Assembly (NCBI GenBank): GCA_036244855.1
Contig: BQKZ01000030.1
Location: 129,981 to 193,980 of the forward strand
DNA: 64,000 nucleotides
Source: Temnopleurus reevesii
Lineage: Eukaryota; Echinodermata; Echinoidea; Temnopleuroida; Temnopleuridae
Direction: 5' to 3'
The position numbers were made by a program, and so were the translations under genes. The stretch's first letter is position 1. The number at the start of each line of letters is the position of its first letter. This document shows positions 1 to 12,910 of the stretch, piece after piece. Under the pieces are notes generated by a model, which saw only the letters and a list, made by a program, of their open reading frames with translations, did no database searches and was not told the origin of the DNA.

Positions 1-360
1 CTCAAAAAAAGGGGGGGATACATCAAAATAATGATAGCAATTATTATAATAATACATGTAATAGTAAATGACTATATGATTCTTGGTAAATCTATAAAGA
101 AAGGGGAAAATTAAATTCTAAAGAAATGATCAATAAATATTTGTTCATGAATCTAGTGCTCTATATTTTCACCATGGCTGTGTTTTATGGGTGTTAAAGC
201 GATATACATTAACTTGTATGGATCACAAAGACTAATATCAAGTCCAAACTTTCCAACAAAACCGGAGGAAACGAGTTGAGAAGTGGGATTGTGTTAGGCT
301 GCTGAACATATCCCATATAAGGCAAGGTTTACTGCACGGTCATTTCCTGATTTCTTATGT
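1..360. other. AT-rich flank, no gene seen
   Basis: AT-rich sequence without a recognisable gene, repeat or splice-bounded open frame. It ends where a long purine-rich tract begins. Confidence 0.6.
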
Positions 361-773
361 GACAAGGAGAGGAGAGAGAGGGAAAGAAAGGGGAGGGAGG
401 CAGAGAGAAAGGAAAAGGGAATGAAGGGGAATAGAACAAAATAAAGCATGACAGAAGAAGAAAGAAAAAGCAGGTGGGGGAATGGGAAAGGGAAAGAGAA
501 AGAGAAAGAGAGAGGGAGAGAGATAAGAAGCAAAAATAATAGTAGAGGGGAAAAGAGGGGGAATATGGGAGTGGTAGTGAAAAGAGAAAGAAAGGGATGA
601 GAGTGGAAGAGATGAGAGAGAGGGAAAGAAAGTGGAGAGAAGGGAAGAGAATGAGAATGAGAAAGGGGAGAGAGAGAGAAGAATGGGGAGATAGTGAATA
701 GAGTATGGGGGAATGAAGGGGAATAGAACAAAGTAAAGCATAAAAGAAAAATAAAAGAAGAATGGGAAAAAGA

Positions 774-836
<63 letters not shown>

Positions 837-1070
837 CAGAATGGAGGGGAGAAGAAGGGGGAGATGGGATAGGTAATGAAGAGAGAAATTCTAGGGAGAA
901 TCAAGAGGGATACATGTAGAATAAAAGCCAGCACAAAAAAGAAGAAAACAAAGTGAGAGAGAAAGATAGGGGGTGAGAGGGTGAATAAATAATGAAAAAA
1001 AGTATTCAGGGGCTCAATTAAGAGGGATCGAGTGACAGAAAGCATGAAAAAGAATGAAAAAAAGAAAACG
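361..1070. repeat. Long purine-rich (GA-rich) tract with an internal 292-bp duplication
   Basis: About 700 bp in which the plus strand is almost only G and A, made of imperfect GAGA, GGGA and AAAG runs. The phrase GAATGAAGGGGAATAGAACA starts at 419 and again at 711, so an ancestral unit of about 292 bp was duplicated and then decayed. The long Ser/Leu/Phe/Pro open frames on the minus strand come only from the CT-rich complement and are not genes. Mirror-symmetric polypurine tracts of this kind can form triplex DNA; that is inference here. Confidence 0.9.
781..832. repeat. (AG)26 microsatellite
   Basis: Uninterrupted AG dinucleotide run of 52 bp inside the larger purine-rich tract. Confidence 0.97.
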
Positions 1071-4000
1071 ACTCAAATGAGAGTAGAAAGATAAAAAATT
1101 GTCATAATCCTCTATGAACTAAGATAGCCTCTCAAGGAGGAACCAGTCAGTTGTGAATAACAATGTCCCATTTATCCAAGTACCACTTTCACTTCAGGTT
1201 AATCTGCCCTGAACTACATAATTTGTTATTACCTGTCTTCAAAATTAACGCAGGGGTTAGCTAGCATGAAGAAGGGAGTTATTGAACTTGAGACATGTAC
1301 TGGTATAAAAAGGGAGATAATAATTACCCAAATCAAACAGTACAAAATTATCCACAAAATAAAAAATGGGGGTAGACTATATATATAGACTTGTAGTGAG
1401 CAGATATAATGTGTAAAGCACTGCCTGCGAAAATTATAATAGAAATAGAATTTTGAAAGTCGGTTATGGAAAGCAGATAACAAACACAAATCAGTATGAA
1501 ATAGGATTTTGAAGAGATAATGCAAAATAACTTTTGGTGAAAATCTCTTGCAACAGATATTTGATTTGTCGGCGCACTGATACCACACTGTTTTTTTAGG
1601 GTGGGATGAGGAGACAGATATGATGGCATTAACCTTTCTAATCATAAATGAATATCACAAGTCGGCATGAAAAAGAAAAATATTCATGACTAGTCATTGT
1701 TGTAAACTAAAATGAGAAATGAATGCAGTTTTAAAGCAAGTTTTTTTGTGTGTGAATTAGAAAATAGGTCAGATACTGTTTGTTCATCCCAATATCTCAC
1801 ACAGTACACTCCCACATAGGCCGTGGTTGTCTAATGCAATCAAACAGATGTATGGTGAAATGATTATTCCCACATTAGCGTCTCCTGAGGTTTACCTGAC
1901 CTTGCGTCTACCTGTAAAATGCAATGCGAGCAAATTTTGCTCATGAACACTGAAGAGAAAAATGCACTAAACCACAATTAATCATCCAAATAAAATATAA
2001 CTGCTCAAAATACTGGCAGTCTGTGTGACAATGTTAATTTATCCTTTCACCCTGAAAATAACAACTACGTTTAAACCTTCATTTCTTTCCTATAAAACCT
2101 ATTAACACTGACTGGAAAAACTTGCAGGTACAATGGATATTGGAATAACTGATATCCATGTTTCTTTTATCTTATTGACTAGACCATGGGCAGTAAATTA
2201 GCCATGTGTCAACAAACTTTTGCAAAAGAGTCTGCTCTGCTTTTACATGTAGTAGAGGATGATCGAGGTGAAAAGATGATGATAATAATAACCAACGCGT
2301 AGAGTGGATTAATTAAAGAGAACCCCCTCCAAAATCTAAAGGTCAACGACTTAACTGTCTTTCACACCATGCACGTTAGTAAGAGCTCGTTTTCACCTGA
2401 AGAAGGAGAAAGGAGTCTCTTTGGGACAATTTCAAATTATCATATTGAATTAAATTGGCTAAAATTTATGCACAAGATCGTTCTTTTGATTTATTTCCAT
2501 CATTTGCCAATACGTGAACTATAATATGCTTGGATGCATGTTAGTATGTATGCATAGTCTTGCAAAGCATAAAGGGGAAATACTAATGGGAGAAAATAAT
2601 GGGAAACTGTCTACTCGTCAATTTGAATAGCTTTTTACTTTTAAACCTACTGTGTCATCTCTACGAATCAAGATAATTGTAAATAAAATATAAACTTTAT
2701 ATGATCTTCCAGGAAATGTTAAACATCATAAAAGTTCTATTACATACAACAATGTGAATTTAGCCATTACTCGCTTCTTTGTTTGAATGATGAACAAAAT
2801 GAATGACAGGGGGTGGGGTGGGTTACAATTTAGAATCAAAACATGTTGACAAAAGGACGACCTAAGAAGGAAATGCCAGGTAAAGATGTGGTTTGGGGGT
2901 TTGTAAGCTTAACATGGGGGCTAAAAGGACCCCATCTGTAATCCTGTAAGAGTTGTTATTATCTTGTTTGCCCTTATTGTTCTTACTTTTAATCCCTTTT
3001 ACCTTTACACATATAAGGTGTGTTCACATTGGGACACAGCGCTTGGTCTGGCTCCCTTCAAAACATTGGCTTTCCATACATTATAACCAAGTTGAAACGG
3101 GCAGGGCTATCCTTTGTCATATCCATTTTATTACATTTGATTGATTTTAAGCACTCATTTCTGTTTCTGATGAATGGTAATATTAGACTGCCCTGATTGA
3201 TCTGATATATATCAAAGATATAAAAGAGTTTGGATATAAGTAGATAGAGCTCTGTGTACATAGATGAAAATTTCTTGTCAACAAAGCTCTTCAACTTATG
3301 TTGAAAAAGAAAGCTATATCTCTACGTTTCAAGAGCTATAAGCCCTTAGAAATATTCAACCATTTTTAATTGAACATACACTGTCTAAAAATCCCTGAAC
3401 TATTTAGATTGTGATTGGAAAATTGTCAGTCTGTCTTACCACCCTATTCAGCAACAGACACACACAAAAATATCATTCAATGCGCAACAAAGCCAGGTGT
3501 AATAGGCGTTAGATACTGCCGCACAATGACGCACATGCTAAGAAATATGTAGGATGCACCATATGGTTTTTAATTACCACAAGTGGTCTTAATTGTCACT
3601 TCTACGGGTTGTTCAGATTCATTGTTAAATTAACACATTACAAAACCTCCTTTTAAACAATAAATATTGAAAATTTTGAGAGATGAAATGCCTCTCAACG
3701 AAATGCTACCTCATGATGAACATGCCATGCATGACATTTTCATGATACAAGTACAGTACAATTTTACATCACTTTATGATCTATAATACAGGTATATTGC
3801 AGTGACCAATAAATTTGGTTGTCACTGACTATACCTTTGAGGATTATATACTCATTCTGTATTGTATTTTATGTTATTATAAAGCTATGTTTGCAGTGTG
3901 ACAAATTAACTCTTTTGAAATATTAGGAGAACTTCAAACAGACCTAAATGTACATCCAATGTCAAACAATACCCAACTTGCAACTCGACATAATTCTTTC

Positions 4001-6189
4001 TAAAACACAATTATGCACTGTACAAGAAAACATCAAAAGGATGGGTGATTGACATGATGATTATAATGTAATTAGCTCTAACAACCACAATTATCTTGTC
4101 ATTTAAATGTTAAACACCTCTTATCTGCTTATAGCCTACCAGTATCTTATTACTCTCAACATGGCACTAAAATCTCTATTTTAGCAAACTGCCTTCCTCT
4201 TTATTCCTAAAAAAAAAAAAAAGTGGACAAAATATCCAGGTAATCCACTTCATACATATAGCTTGCACCTGGAATGGTGTAGTATTAACAAAAATTCTAT
4301 GGCAGTCTATGTAGATCAGGTTACATCAAAAACAGGAAAATCAGCAAATCAGCATCAATTTTCACTCAAGATTCAGCCAATCAAATCAGGATATGAGCTT
4401 TGCGACTTAATGTGTTACCATGGCAACCCCTACGCTCTTAACGCTATCTTGTCGTGAAGGGGTTTTAACAAGCTTATGTCATACAGCTCTATGATTGCTT
4501 AGCTGGGTCTTCAAGTCTTGATACAGAAAAGCAATGCCTTACACATATATAAAGTTTTGAAGAAGGAGATAAGATTTTGGAAATTGATCTTTCTTTGTGG
4601 ATTTAGAAGAAGCCAGGAAAGATTAGGATTTTCTTTTAAGAAAATAACTTGTAAAACCTCTTCCTCTAGTTTTAAAAAACACACAAACTATAATGCAGGG
4701 GGGGGGGCTCAAAGTACTATCATTTTTAAAAACTTTTAAACATTTCTTTAAAACTTTTAAACAATTCATAAAAAATAATTCAAAAGAGGAAACAAGTCCA
4801 TTCTTCTGGACTTCTATGTTTTACATGGTCCCATGACGTTTGTTCCAGCAACAATCTCTCTGAGCAAACTGAATCCAATCCCTATTTCACATAATTTTAC
4901 AGCCCTAACCCTACACCAAAGTATAGCAAAAAATTAGAAATGGTGCAATGGCTGTCAGAGCAAATGTTGGGTCATTGTTTTCGGTAGGTGAGGATGTTTG
5001 TGTCCAATGCAGAAAGCAATATCATTTTGATAATATAGGTCAAGAATAAACAAAGAAATTTGTATTTATTCCCAGATGAGAGTGAGTAAAAATCAGTGAT
5101 AACCTATAAGATTAACAAATTATCTTCATTATTTCAGAAAATTAATTAACATGTGAACCCCAACACTCACAATAGGCCAAAGAAGCTGTATTTTACAAAA
5201 TACAATTTCTCACATTCATTAAATTGTTGCTATGTGAGGTTTTGGTGCTTCTCTCTATATATGTATTTGTTTCATTTATTGACATATACCAGCTTAAAGG
5301 TACTTTTTTTTTTAATTACCCTATACTAGTAAAATGTAATCTTTACTCTATCTGAACCTGACAGTCTGTGTATTATGTTCCAAATAGGATTAAGATTAAA
5401 AACTCAAAATAATATTGAACATTAGTCTACGAGACTAGCCAAAGTACTACTAGTAGTACGAGCTGTGTCTGAAAAGGAAGACTAAGGCAAAGCTCTACAA
5501 ACACTTCTAATTTACAGCAGATGGAAATTATGCTAGTCTTCAGATCATAAAGCAATTATTCTTTAATAATAAAAGACAAAGGTCTGAATTGGTGTTTACA
5601 TCTGTAGACTAAAATGTGACAAATGACAGCAAAAGGCTTACTTGTCCATATACACTGTATGATTATTATCAATGTTGAAAATAACAAATTATGACAAATA
5701 CACACTGAATGCATGTTTTGAATCAAAACAAATCATCTTTGATGACATTTTGGATCAATATCTTTAGTCTAGATCAGAATAAAAGAGGGAGATTTATGTT
5801 TGGATCAGACAAGTCATTTTCATGTTTTGTTTGTTCAATTTCCTATTGATCTAAAAGATCTAAAAAGGATTAGTCACTTCAGATAGTGCGTTGAATCATA
5901 TCCATATTTTGACATGAATTCAATCACAAAGACATGTTTTGTCACAATAAAAAATCTGGTGTCATGACGCATTAGAAACAGGATTAAGAGATTAATGAGC
6001 CATCATAACAAAATCATATTCAAATTCCTATTTTCATCTAGTCCAATGGTTGTAAATGAACTTCAGAAATGAAATCCATCTGTTTTATCTTCATGGGAGA
6101 TAACTATGTCATTCAAAATGTGTTGATTTGTTGTAATTCTAATGAGTCATCAGAATTAATTCAGTCCATCCATCATAGAACTAAAATAA
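1071..6189. other. Intergenic AT-rich DNA, no gene seen
   Basis: About 5.1 kb of AT-rich sequence with only short chance open frames and no splice-bounded conserved coding block. Small features are a perfect 16-bp palindrome GTACTACTAGTAGTAC at 5444-5459, a G run near 4700 and scattered A/T homopolymers. Confidence 0.55.
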
Positions 6190-6480
6190 AGTTAATAATA
6201 ATAATAATAATAGTGGCTACTTGTATAGCGCAAAGGTCCACCTTTTAGTGCTCATGGCGCTTCAATTGAAATAGAAAAGTAAATGAAGACAATACAAATG
6301 GAAGCAAGAATATCCTGGACACAAAAAAGGTATTGAAGTATTATGATGAAACAAACAAGTAGGTTTTAGGTTGGGATTTGAATGCTTCTGTTGAAGATAG
6401 CTGGCGTAATTGAAGAGGGAGCTCGTTCCACAATTTTGGGCCTATCACTGAAAAAGCCCGATCACCAATACAATGTTTCG
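6190..6480. repeat. Dispersed repeat with (AAT)n head
   Basis: Begins with a short AAT microsatellite (about 6191-6213), then a GC-richer block containing TATAGCGCAAAGGTCCACC and GCTCATGGCGCTTCAATT, and ends in a block around GAGCTCGTTCCACAATTTTG. The GCTCATGGC phrase recurs at about 48290 after another short triplet microsatellite, so a dispersed family is likely. Phrases of this style are common in echinoderm genomes by my recollection; the family name is not assigned. Confidence 0.6.
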
Positions 6481-7657
6481 TTCAATTTTTTCATTTGACT
6501 CTAATTCATATAAATGACATAGAATGTGCATGTATGATAAAGATAATGAGATTGGTTTCAACAGATTGGATTCCAATTTCCTTGTTATTATCGGTGTTGT
6601 TGATTATCTTGAAGTTCAATGTTATTCACACCTTTCCTTTGTTAGCTCGTGTACAAAGGTCAACTAGACTGAAAACAACAATGGGCTGTGTTTGCATGTT
6701 ACACAATACGAGGTGCAAATAATAGTTCAGACAACATGATGGTTCGTATTAACTAAAATTTGAGAGAGATTGCACTTCATATATCTAACTACTATAAGTG
6801 AGTTGAAGTAATATTATCCATATGCAATTTTCAAATTATAAATAAGAATAAATTCACTAAATTTGTTTGAGCAAAATTGACCAAGAAATTTATAAATCTA
6901 TAGCAAAATGAAAATTGATGATAACAATTATGATTTTAGCCTAGCACACATCTATATGTGAATTCAAATTGCTCTCAAGTAGGTACAAGTAGTAGAAACA
7001 TATATTCGTCTAACGCTGACAGCACTGACAAAGGACCTCACTCAATTTTGTATGATCACTTGGTCAGCATTTTTTTTGACATTCACAAAAACTGTTAAAT
7101 CATGCATAACAAATACCCCCATTCTTTTACACATTTTTCTTTTAAATGTGACTGCTTCAGCTCATTTAAACATATTTAACATGATAGCTACTCATTGTAA
7201 CATGCAAATCACTATATATTCAGGCATTTTGTATATATTTCCAAACCATTATGGCCAACTCAAAGACATGACATTGTTTATTTTTGATGTGGAACTGATC
7301 ATACTTTGACAGACGTTTGGGTATTGAAGTGGCATGAATTTCATCACTATCTTTTGTGCAATAGCATTTCCTATGAATCTAACCCAACATTGTGAATTAT
7401 TGCATGTACTTTTTCATCAAGAACTAATTAATTTTTAGGGAAAGGTAATATTTGCAATGGTTTCTAGAGGAAGTGTGCAAATGTACTGAAAAGGTTAATA
7501 CTTTATTCTATGTGAATGAGACATACTGGAAAGAATGCCCAATACAGTGACCTCTTTACATTATAATTTTAGGTTACAATAACCTCTTTATAATTATAAA
7601 CAAAGGCTGGAAGGGATTCTGTATTGATAATCAGTCACATACACAAGAAAACTTATT
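6481..7657. other. Intergenic AT-rich DNA, no gene seen
   Basis: AT-rich sequence with no supported gene or repeat. It runs up to the first copy of a segment that is assembled twice (7658-8058 and 8678-9019). Confidence 0.5.
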
Positions 7658-8058
7658 TTGATGAAAATCAAAATCAAGGCAAAAGTGGTTTAAATCTTAT
7701 CATTTCATTACATTATATTCATATACATTTGTAGAGCTTAACCTACTTAATTACATGTGGGGCTGAAATATCACAAATGTCATGCCAGACAAAAGCCAGT
7801 TTTCAGATCAATATTTGCTTGTCATACTCTGTCATTATACATTTTCCTCTAAAATTCTGTGGAACATTTAATTTTCCATCATACCTTAACAAGAATATCA
7901 CTTTCAATAATTGCAATGTAGGGCTTGACTAAGCAGCCATGCCATTTAAAGAAGCTGGAATAAGAATTCATGCACTCATAGCTCGGGATGGGTGATAAAT
8001 GCTAGCATAAAGATGACCATCATGGACTAAATTTGGGTTGGCAAATGATCGGAAGATA
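7658..8058. repeat. Falsely duplicated segment, copy 1 (probable allele)
   Basis: Matches 8678-9019 with substitutions and small indels. The last about 80 bases before the single N at 8059 are almost identical to 8941-9019, for example GGTTGGCAAATGATCGGAAG in both. The single-N junction and allele-like divergence suggest two haplotypes placed in tandem by the assembler rather than a real duplication. Confidence 0.8.
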
Positions 8059-8059
8059 N

Positions 8060-8677
8060 CGCTGCTCACTGGGGTGCGACCGGGGCTCTCCTAACTACTG
8101 TCGCAGCACGTAGTAGGTAGAGGCTGGGTGGGCCGCCGCGCCGTGAGGCGGGCGGTGAGGGGTGGGGGTGCCGGCATGGAGAAGTGAAGAGACTTCTACG
8201 CCAGCCCCTCCGGGCGCCCCGAGGGCAGCTCGGCGGCCAGCGCCGCGGAGGTGTCCTATGCGCGCGTCGCTCTCTTCTGGCGGAGTGCCAGGGAGGTGAC
8301 GCCGAACGCCCACTCGTGGGGGACGGGCTGTTAAATTCACCAAAAACGGAAGGGTGGCACTCAATTTGCACCCTCCAGAAGTACTTATATTGACGTGAGG
8401 ATAGATTAAGTGCAGTTTCTGGGCGCTACTAGTCAATAAATCGGAATAATCTCACCCGAAAGCGGAGCTAGCAGGAAGTATGTCCTTGGTTGTAGCGCGT
8501 AAGGGAATTAATGGGACAAACATGGCGGCGACGCTATAATGGCGCGGTTTCGCCGGGTCGGGCGTGAGGGCGACATTTGGGGGGGTTGCTCATAGGGAAA
8601 AGTTTCTGTTTAATAGATTTACGTTCTTGCGTTTGTTGGGGAACAAAGCAAAATGGATGAGAGAGGGTCATGTGGTT
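8060..8677. other. GC-rich, CpG-rich block present on only one of two apparent haplotypes
   Basis: Sharply GC-rich (most extreme at about 8070-8330) in a genome that is otherwise AT-rich, with many CpG dinucleotides. At 8518-8530 is AAACATGGCGGCG, which fits the YY1 consensus found near the start of many housekeeping transcripts. The matching DNA upstream of the paired segment (before 7658) is unrelated, so this block is either a haplotype-specific insertion, a CpG-island promoter or first exon joined at the N, or foreign sequence. Open frames on both strands are short and I recognise none of them. Confidence 0.6.
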
Positions 8678-9019
8678 ATTGATGTAAATTAAGCAAATTC
8701 AAGGCAAAAGTGGTTTAAATCTATTCATAATCATTACATTATCTTCATTTAGAGCTTACCTATGTAGGGCTGAAATATCAACTGTAATGCTAGACAAAGG
8801 CAGATCTAGAGCATATTATTTTCCACCATTCCATAATAAGAGTTGAGCTTTTAACAGAAGATCGCAATTACTTTGTCGGGTTTTTAAAAAGCAGCAGCCA
8901 TAAATTTGAAGGTGCTGGAATGAGAATTAAAGCCCTCATAGCTCGGGATGGGTGATAAATGCTAGCATAAAGATGACCATCATGGACTAAATTTGGGTTG
9001 GCAAATGATCGGAAGATAA
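8678..9019. repeat. Falsely duplicated segment, copy 2 (probable allele)
   Basis: Second version of 7658-8058, about 60 bp shorter through small deletions. The copy continues seamlessly into unique sequence at 9020, so this is probably the haplotype used for the rest of the contig. Confidence 0.8.
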
Positions 9020-9946
9020 AAATCTATGAATTATGATCATCATCATGCTGGCATGTCAAGGCAATGATCGTATAATCTCAACTGTAAACATGACCCCCCA
9101 CTTGCACAACATTTAGATGAGAAATTAGCCACATTCCTATCACCAAACTGAAGAGTTCATGAGTAAGGGTAAGCCTAATGTACACTTGAATCATTTTTTT
9201 TAAATGAGCAAGATAATTCATCTTTTGGCCATGCATGCGCATGGTGCCGAGGCTCCAATTAAATTTTCCAAAATATTTTGTAGAAATTTAGAACATTTAA
9301 GCGAACACTGTCATAGCATCTAATTCATTATCTGAAGATATACAATACTTATTTGCCAACAAAAAATTAATTTGTGAACTATTTGTCTTTTTCAAGGATT
9401 TGGATATAAATGTATATCATCTGGGGATGACTAGAGCTGCTTGTTAAATGTTAAAATAGTAGGTTCATCATTAATTGCCAAATTGAACTATATCCATTTC
9501 ATATAAAGTTAAAAAAAGCCGGGGAAGTACGTACAATTCAGAGGCCAAGAAAGTATATACAAGTGTATAGTCTTTTTCATTTCTGTTGCTGGCATTCACG
9601 AATTTCATTTTGATTACGTCATCTACATTAATTAATTAATTGATAGAGATTGTGATCTGAAAACGGGATATCATGGGGCCTTTGTATATCTTCCTGAACA
9701 AATTTTAAGTGTGACTCAATGATCTGAAAAGATGAATTGATAAACCAAAGTGAATCATCCTCGCATAATTGAAACTCAACAAAGTAAATTGTTTATGACC
9801 TATCATGTACTATGAGAACTGAGAAAATATCATGAAACTTTTTTTTATCTTTTTATGTAAAATATTGTGAAAGTTAATTTGATTGAGAGAAGCTTTGTGT
9901 GATGAATAAAATCATACAGTACATGAGCATTCTCCAAACAGATCCT
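9020..9946. other. Intergenic AT-rich DNA, no gene seen
   Basis: No coding or repeat signal beyond a short (ATTA)n stretch near 9627. Confidence 0.5.
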
Positions 9947-10120
9947 GGGTTGCGATGTTTCATAAAGCTGTACATAGATTTATGCATGACTGTACGAACA
10001 AATGATGATCCTTTCTTCGGTTCGATTCAGCGCCAGGAGTCATCATTGAGTGCGAGAAAGGATCACCAGTCGTTCGTACATTCGGCGTAGCTCTACGCAC
10101 AGCTTTATGAAACACAACCC
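9947..10120. mobile_element. Hairpin MITE, family B (TTTCATAAAGCTGT arms)
   Basis: Foldback element of 174 bp. The left arm reads GGGTTG, then GTTTCATAAAGCTGT. The right arm is its reverse complement, ACAGCTTTATGAAAC then ACAACCC. The inner halves are also inverted around 10030. Two more members of the same family lie at 56923-57029 and 57185-57342. The element has no coding capacity; a GGTTCGATTC string inside it is not a tRNA. Confidence 0.85.
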
Positions 10121-11964
10121 ATTACCTTTATCTTTTGATAGACACAATTATTAAAGTTCAATTCCTGCTACGTGCATATCATTAGAACCAACAAACTTTT
10201 CTTTATCATTCATATCATAGGGAACTATCCAATGTAGAACAATTCAAAACACGATTTGCATATTGAGGTCATGAAAGTACTTCCTGCCATCTCACATCTA
10301 ATCAAGTCTAAATTCCTGAAAGTAATACGGGGAATATTTGTAACATGTACATTTCATTCAATCACATTCCAGCAGAGCCCTGGTAAAGTATTCACATGCC
10401 ATGAATTCTTCTCTTGTAAATTCAACATACAAGATCATATTTACTATGTTAAGATGGTAGATATTAGAGAAGCAAATATAGAGTAAGAGCCGAGAAAAAT
10501 GTCATCTAGAATATATTTTTGCTTCAATCTTTGCAATTCATTCTCGGAAAGTATGAAAAAGTGACCATTTAAGACAGGTGACCTCTATACACAGGTGCCA
10601 CAACAAATAATTCTCTACTTCACGCAGCTTTAATGCATAGAAATTAAGCAGAATATAAGTTGGAATGGAACCTGACTAATTTTTCTTACTATTCCTTGTT
10701 TGCATAAAATAAAATTATGCAAGATATCACCACAGATATAGATTCATAAATCTCTCTTTCCTCATTTCCCTCTCCCTCATAGCATTCCGAAAAACCAACA
10801 TTTGTATTAAAACCTATCGCTCCGTTTCTAATCAAGCTCTAATCTCATGATTTATGAATGCCTATATTTAGAAGGCAGCCCCTAAAATACTTCCTACAGG
10901 GTCCTAGAAAGGGAAATAACATTTTTACTATCGCGGTCTCTATATTTTCTTTTCATTGGAAGATTGAATCTTTGTGCAAGACATATTTTGTCTTTCAAGA
11001 GATATAAGTAAGAGCTTAGAAATATCCATATTTCCTTTACAGAGCTATTAATGTAATGAACACGGGCCCCATTAAGTGGGTTAATATGCTTCTAAGAAAG
11101 ATTTAAATTTAGACCAAATCGTGCCTGCGAAGGATTTAATTAAAGGAATGTAATATTAGGTTTGGGAGAGGAGGAAGAGGAAAATAAGTGGTAAGGATGG
11201 TGATAGATGTTGAAAACAATACACAAGAAGACATGCATTGACTAGGGATACTTATCGATGAACATGTAGTCAAAACTGGTAAAAAGCCTTATGATTTTAT
11301 TTTAGTCACAACGTCCTTTTTCACTCTCGCCAACACAGGAAGCAGCATGTGGGACAGTGTAATAATTAGAGCCCCGATCATTCTTTTCAAATTTTGTGCA
11401 ATTCTGTGTTCATATTGATTTTCCGGTCATAACGGATATTACCAAAACTAGATATTAGATATTTATACCATTATTTTTACATATGACAGTTGAGGGACAT
11501 TCTTCCACAGATTCTTGACTTGTAAATACTATTTAAAATGTTTAATTGCCCACAGTGAACATATGCTAATCCCAGCAAACGCTTCCCCATCCCACCCCTA
11601 AATGTCTAAAAACACAAAAATCCAAAGTATACAATATATCTAACCTTGCGACAGTTAGACAAACAGTAAACTGTCTCTTTTATTGGCTCTGGTTTCGCTA
11701 TCAAACTTGGCACGGTTTTGAGAGGCTAACAGACCCTATGTGTACGAGGGTCAGGGTTAGTCTCGGCGCAGGCACAGCTGTTTCTCATCGCAGTAATCAC
11801 GTTGGGATATCGGTTCAATTCATCTGCCTCGTTATATTACATCACATGACTGTGCAGATCGCATTGGAAATTGAGCCGGGAGATTGAGAATTGACGTTTG
11901 GCATGACTGGCGGGACCCCTTGCTATATATTTTATGTTCTGAAGGTTTATGAAATGGTACTACT
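10121..11964. other. Intergenic DNA, no gene seen
   Basis: Mostly AT-rich. A stretch at about 11680-11890 has more balanced composition and looks non-repetitive, but no conserved open frame or splice pattern could be supported. Confidence 0.5.
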
Positions 11965-12121
11965 TATGATGATGGTGATGATGATGATGATAATGATGAT
12001 GGTGATGGTGATCATTGTGATGATGATGATGATGATAATGATGGATAAGATATGTGTGATAATGATGATGATGATAATGATGATGATGATGATGGTGATG
12101 ATGATTACGATGGTGATAATT

Positions 12122-12162
<41 letters not shown>

Positions 12163-12430
12163 AGTGATGATGATGATGATAGTGATGATGATGATGATGG
12201 TGGTGATGATGACGACGATGAATGACGATGATGATGGACGTGATGATGTGATGAAGATGATGATGATGACGATGATGATTAGGATTCTGATGACTATGAT
12301 GATGATGATGATGATGATGATATCAATGATGATGATCATAGTGGTGGTGGTGGTGTTAGACATGATGAAAGTGTCAATGCTGATGATGATGCTGTTAATG
12401 ACGATGTGATGTTTATGAAAATGATGGTGA
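11965..12430. repeat. Imperfect (GAT)n satellite
   Basis: About 465 bp of GATGATGGTGATGAT-type triplet repeats with interspersed AAT, GGT and GAC variants. The Met-rich and Ile-rich open frames on the two strands are only translations of this repeat. Confidence 0.97.
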
Positions 12431-12650
12431 CACTTTAAACAAAACTTATTACTAACATGTTCATAAAGTACAGCAAATAATTCCCCAGGTAGAAGTTCAC
12501 AAAAATGTACCTTGACCTACATGCATTCACATCCTAACCTCGTCAAAATAGCCAAAGTCGTAGGCATATTCAGTCATTATTTGATATCATAGACCATCAA
12601 ATAGAACAGGATGCTGATCATGACCAACACATGAAAGGAAATTTTTAAAA

Positions 12651-12902
12651 AAACTAATATACCTAAAAAAATAATATTTGTTTAACAGGAGAGGAAAAAT
12701 CAGAATTTGTTTTCAAATAATTAAAAATGCACAACTTTTTTAAATTACATATACTTGTCCAATTTTCTTCAAATTTATTTTTGTTCTGTTCATCAAAATT
12801 TTCATTCGCAGTATTATTATTATCATTATTATTATTATTTATTAGGCAATCTCTGCTTGTGTTAAAAAAAAAAATTATTTGGGGGTAGACTGTTCTTTTA
12901 GA
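12651..12902. mobile_element. Decayed foldback element related to the GAGTCTAC family
   Basis: The right end reads TTTGGGGGTAGACTGTTCTT, and the left end contains AATAATATTTGTTTAACAGG. Both match the ends of the long inverted-repeat elements at 41946-42495 and 43655-44189 (GAGTCTAC...GTAGACTC). It is shorter, and its left terminus is badly eroded. Confidence 0.55.
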
Positions 12903-12910
12903 TTTGAATT

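Noticed and set aside
294..1045. Long Ser/Leu/Pro/Phe-rich open frames on the minus strand
   Set aside because: Translations of the CT-rich complement of the purine tract in all three frames; no domain, signal or splice structure.
8066..8436. Coding exon in the GC-rich block
   Set aside because: Several GC-driven frames exist on both strands, none recognised or bounded by good splice sites.
10016..10034. tRNA B-box-like GGTTCGATTC
   Set aside because: Lies in the middle of a hairpin MITE with no acceptor stem or A box.
11891..12409. Met-rich and Ile-rich open frames over the GAT satellite
   Set aside because: They are the triplet repeat read in different frames.
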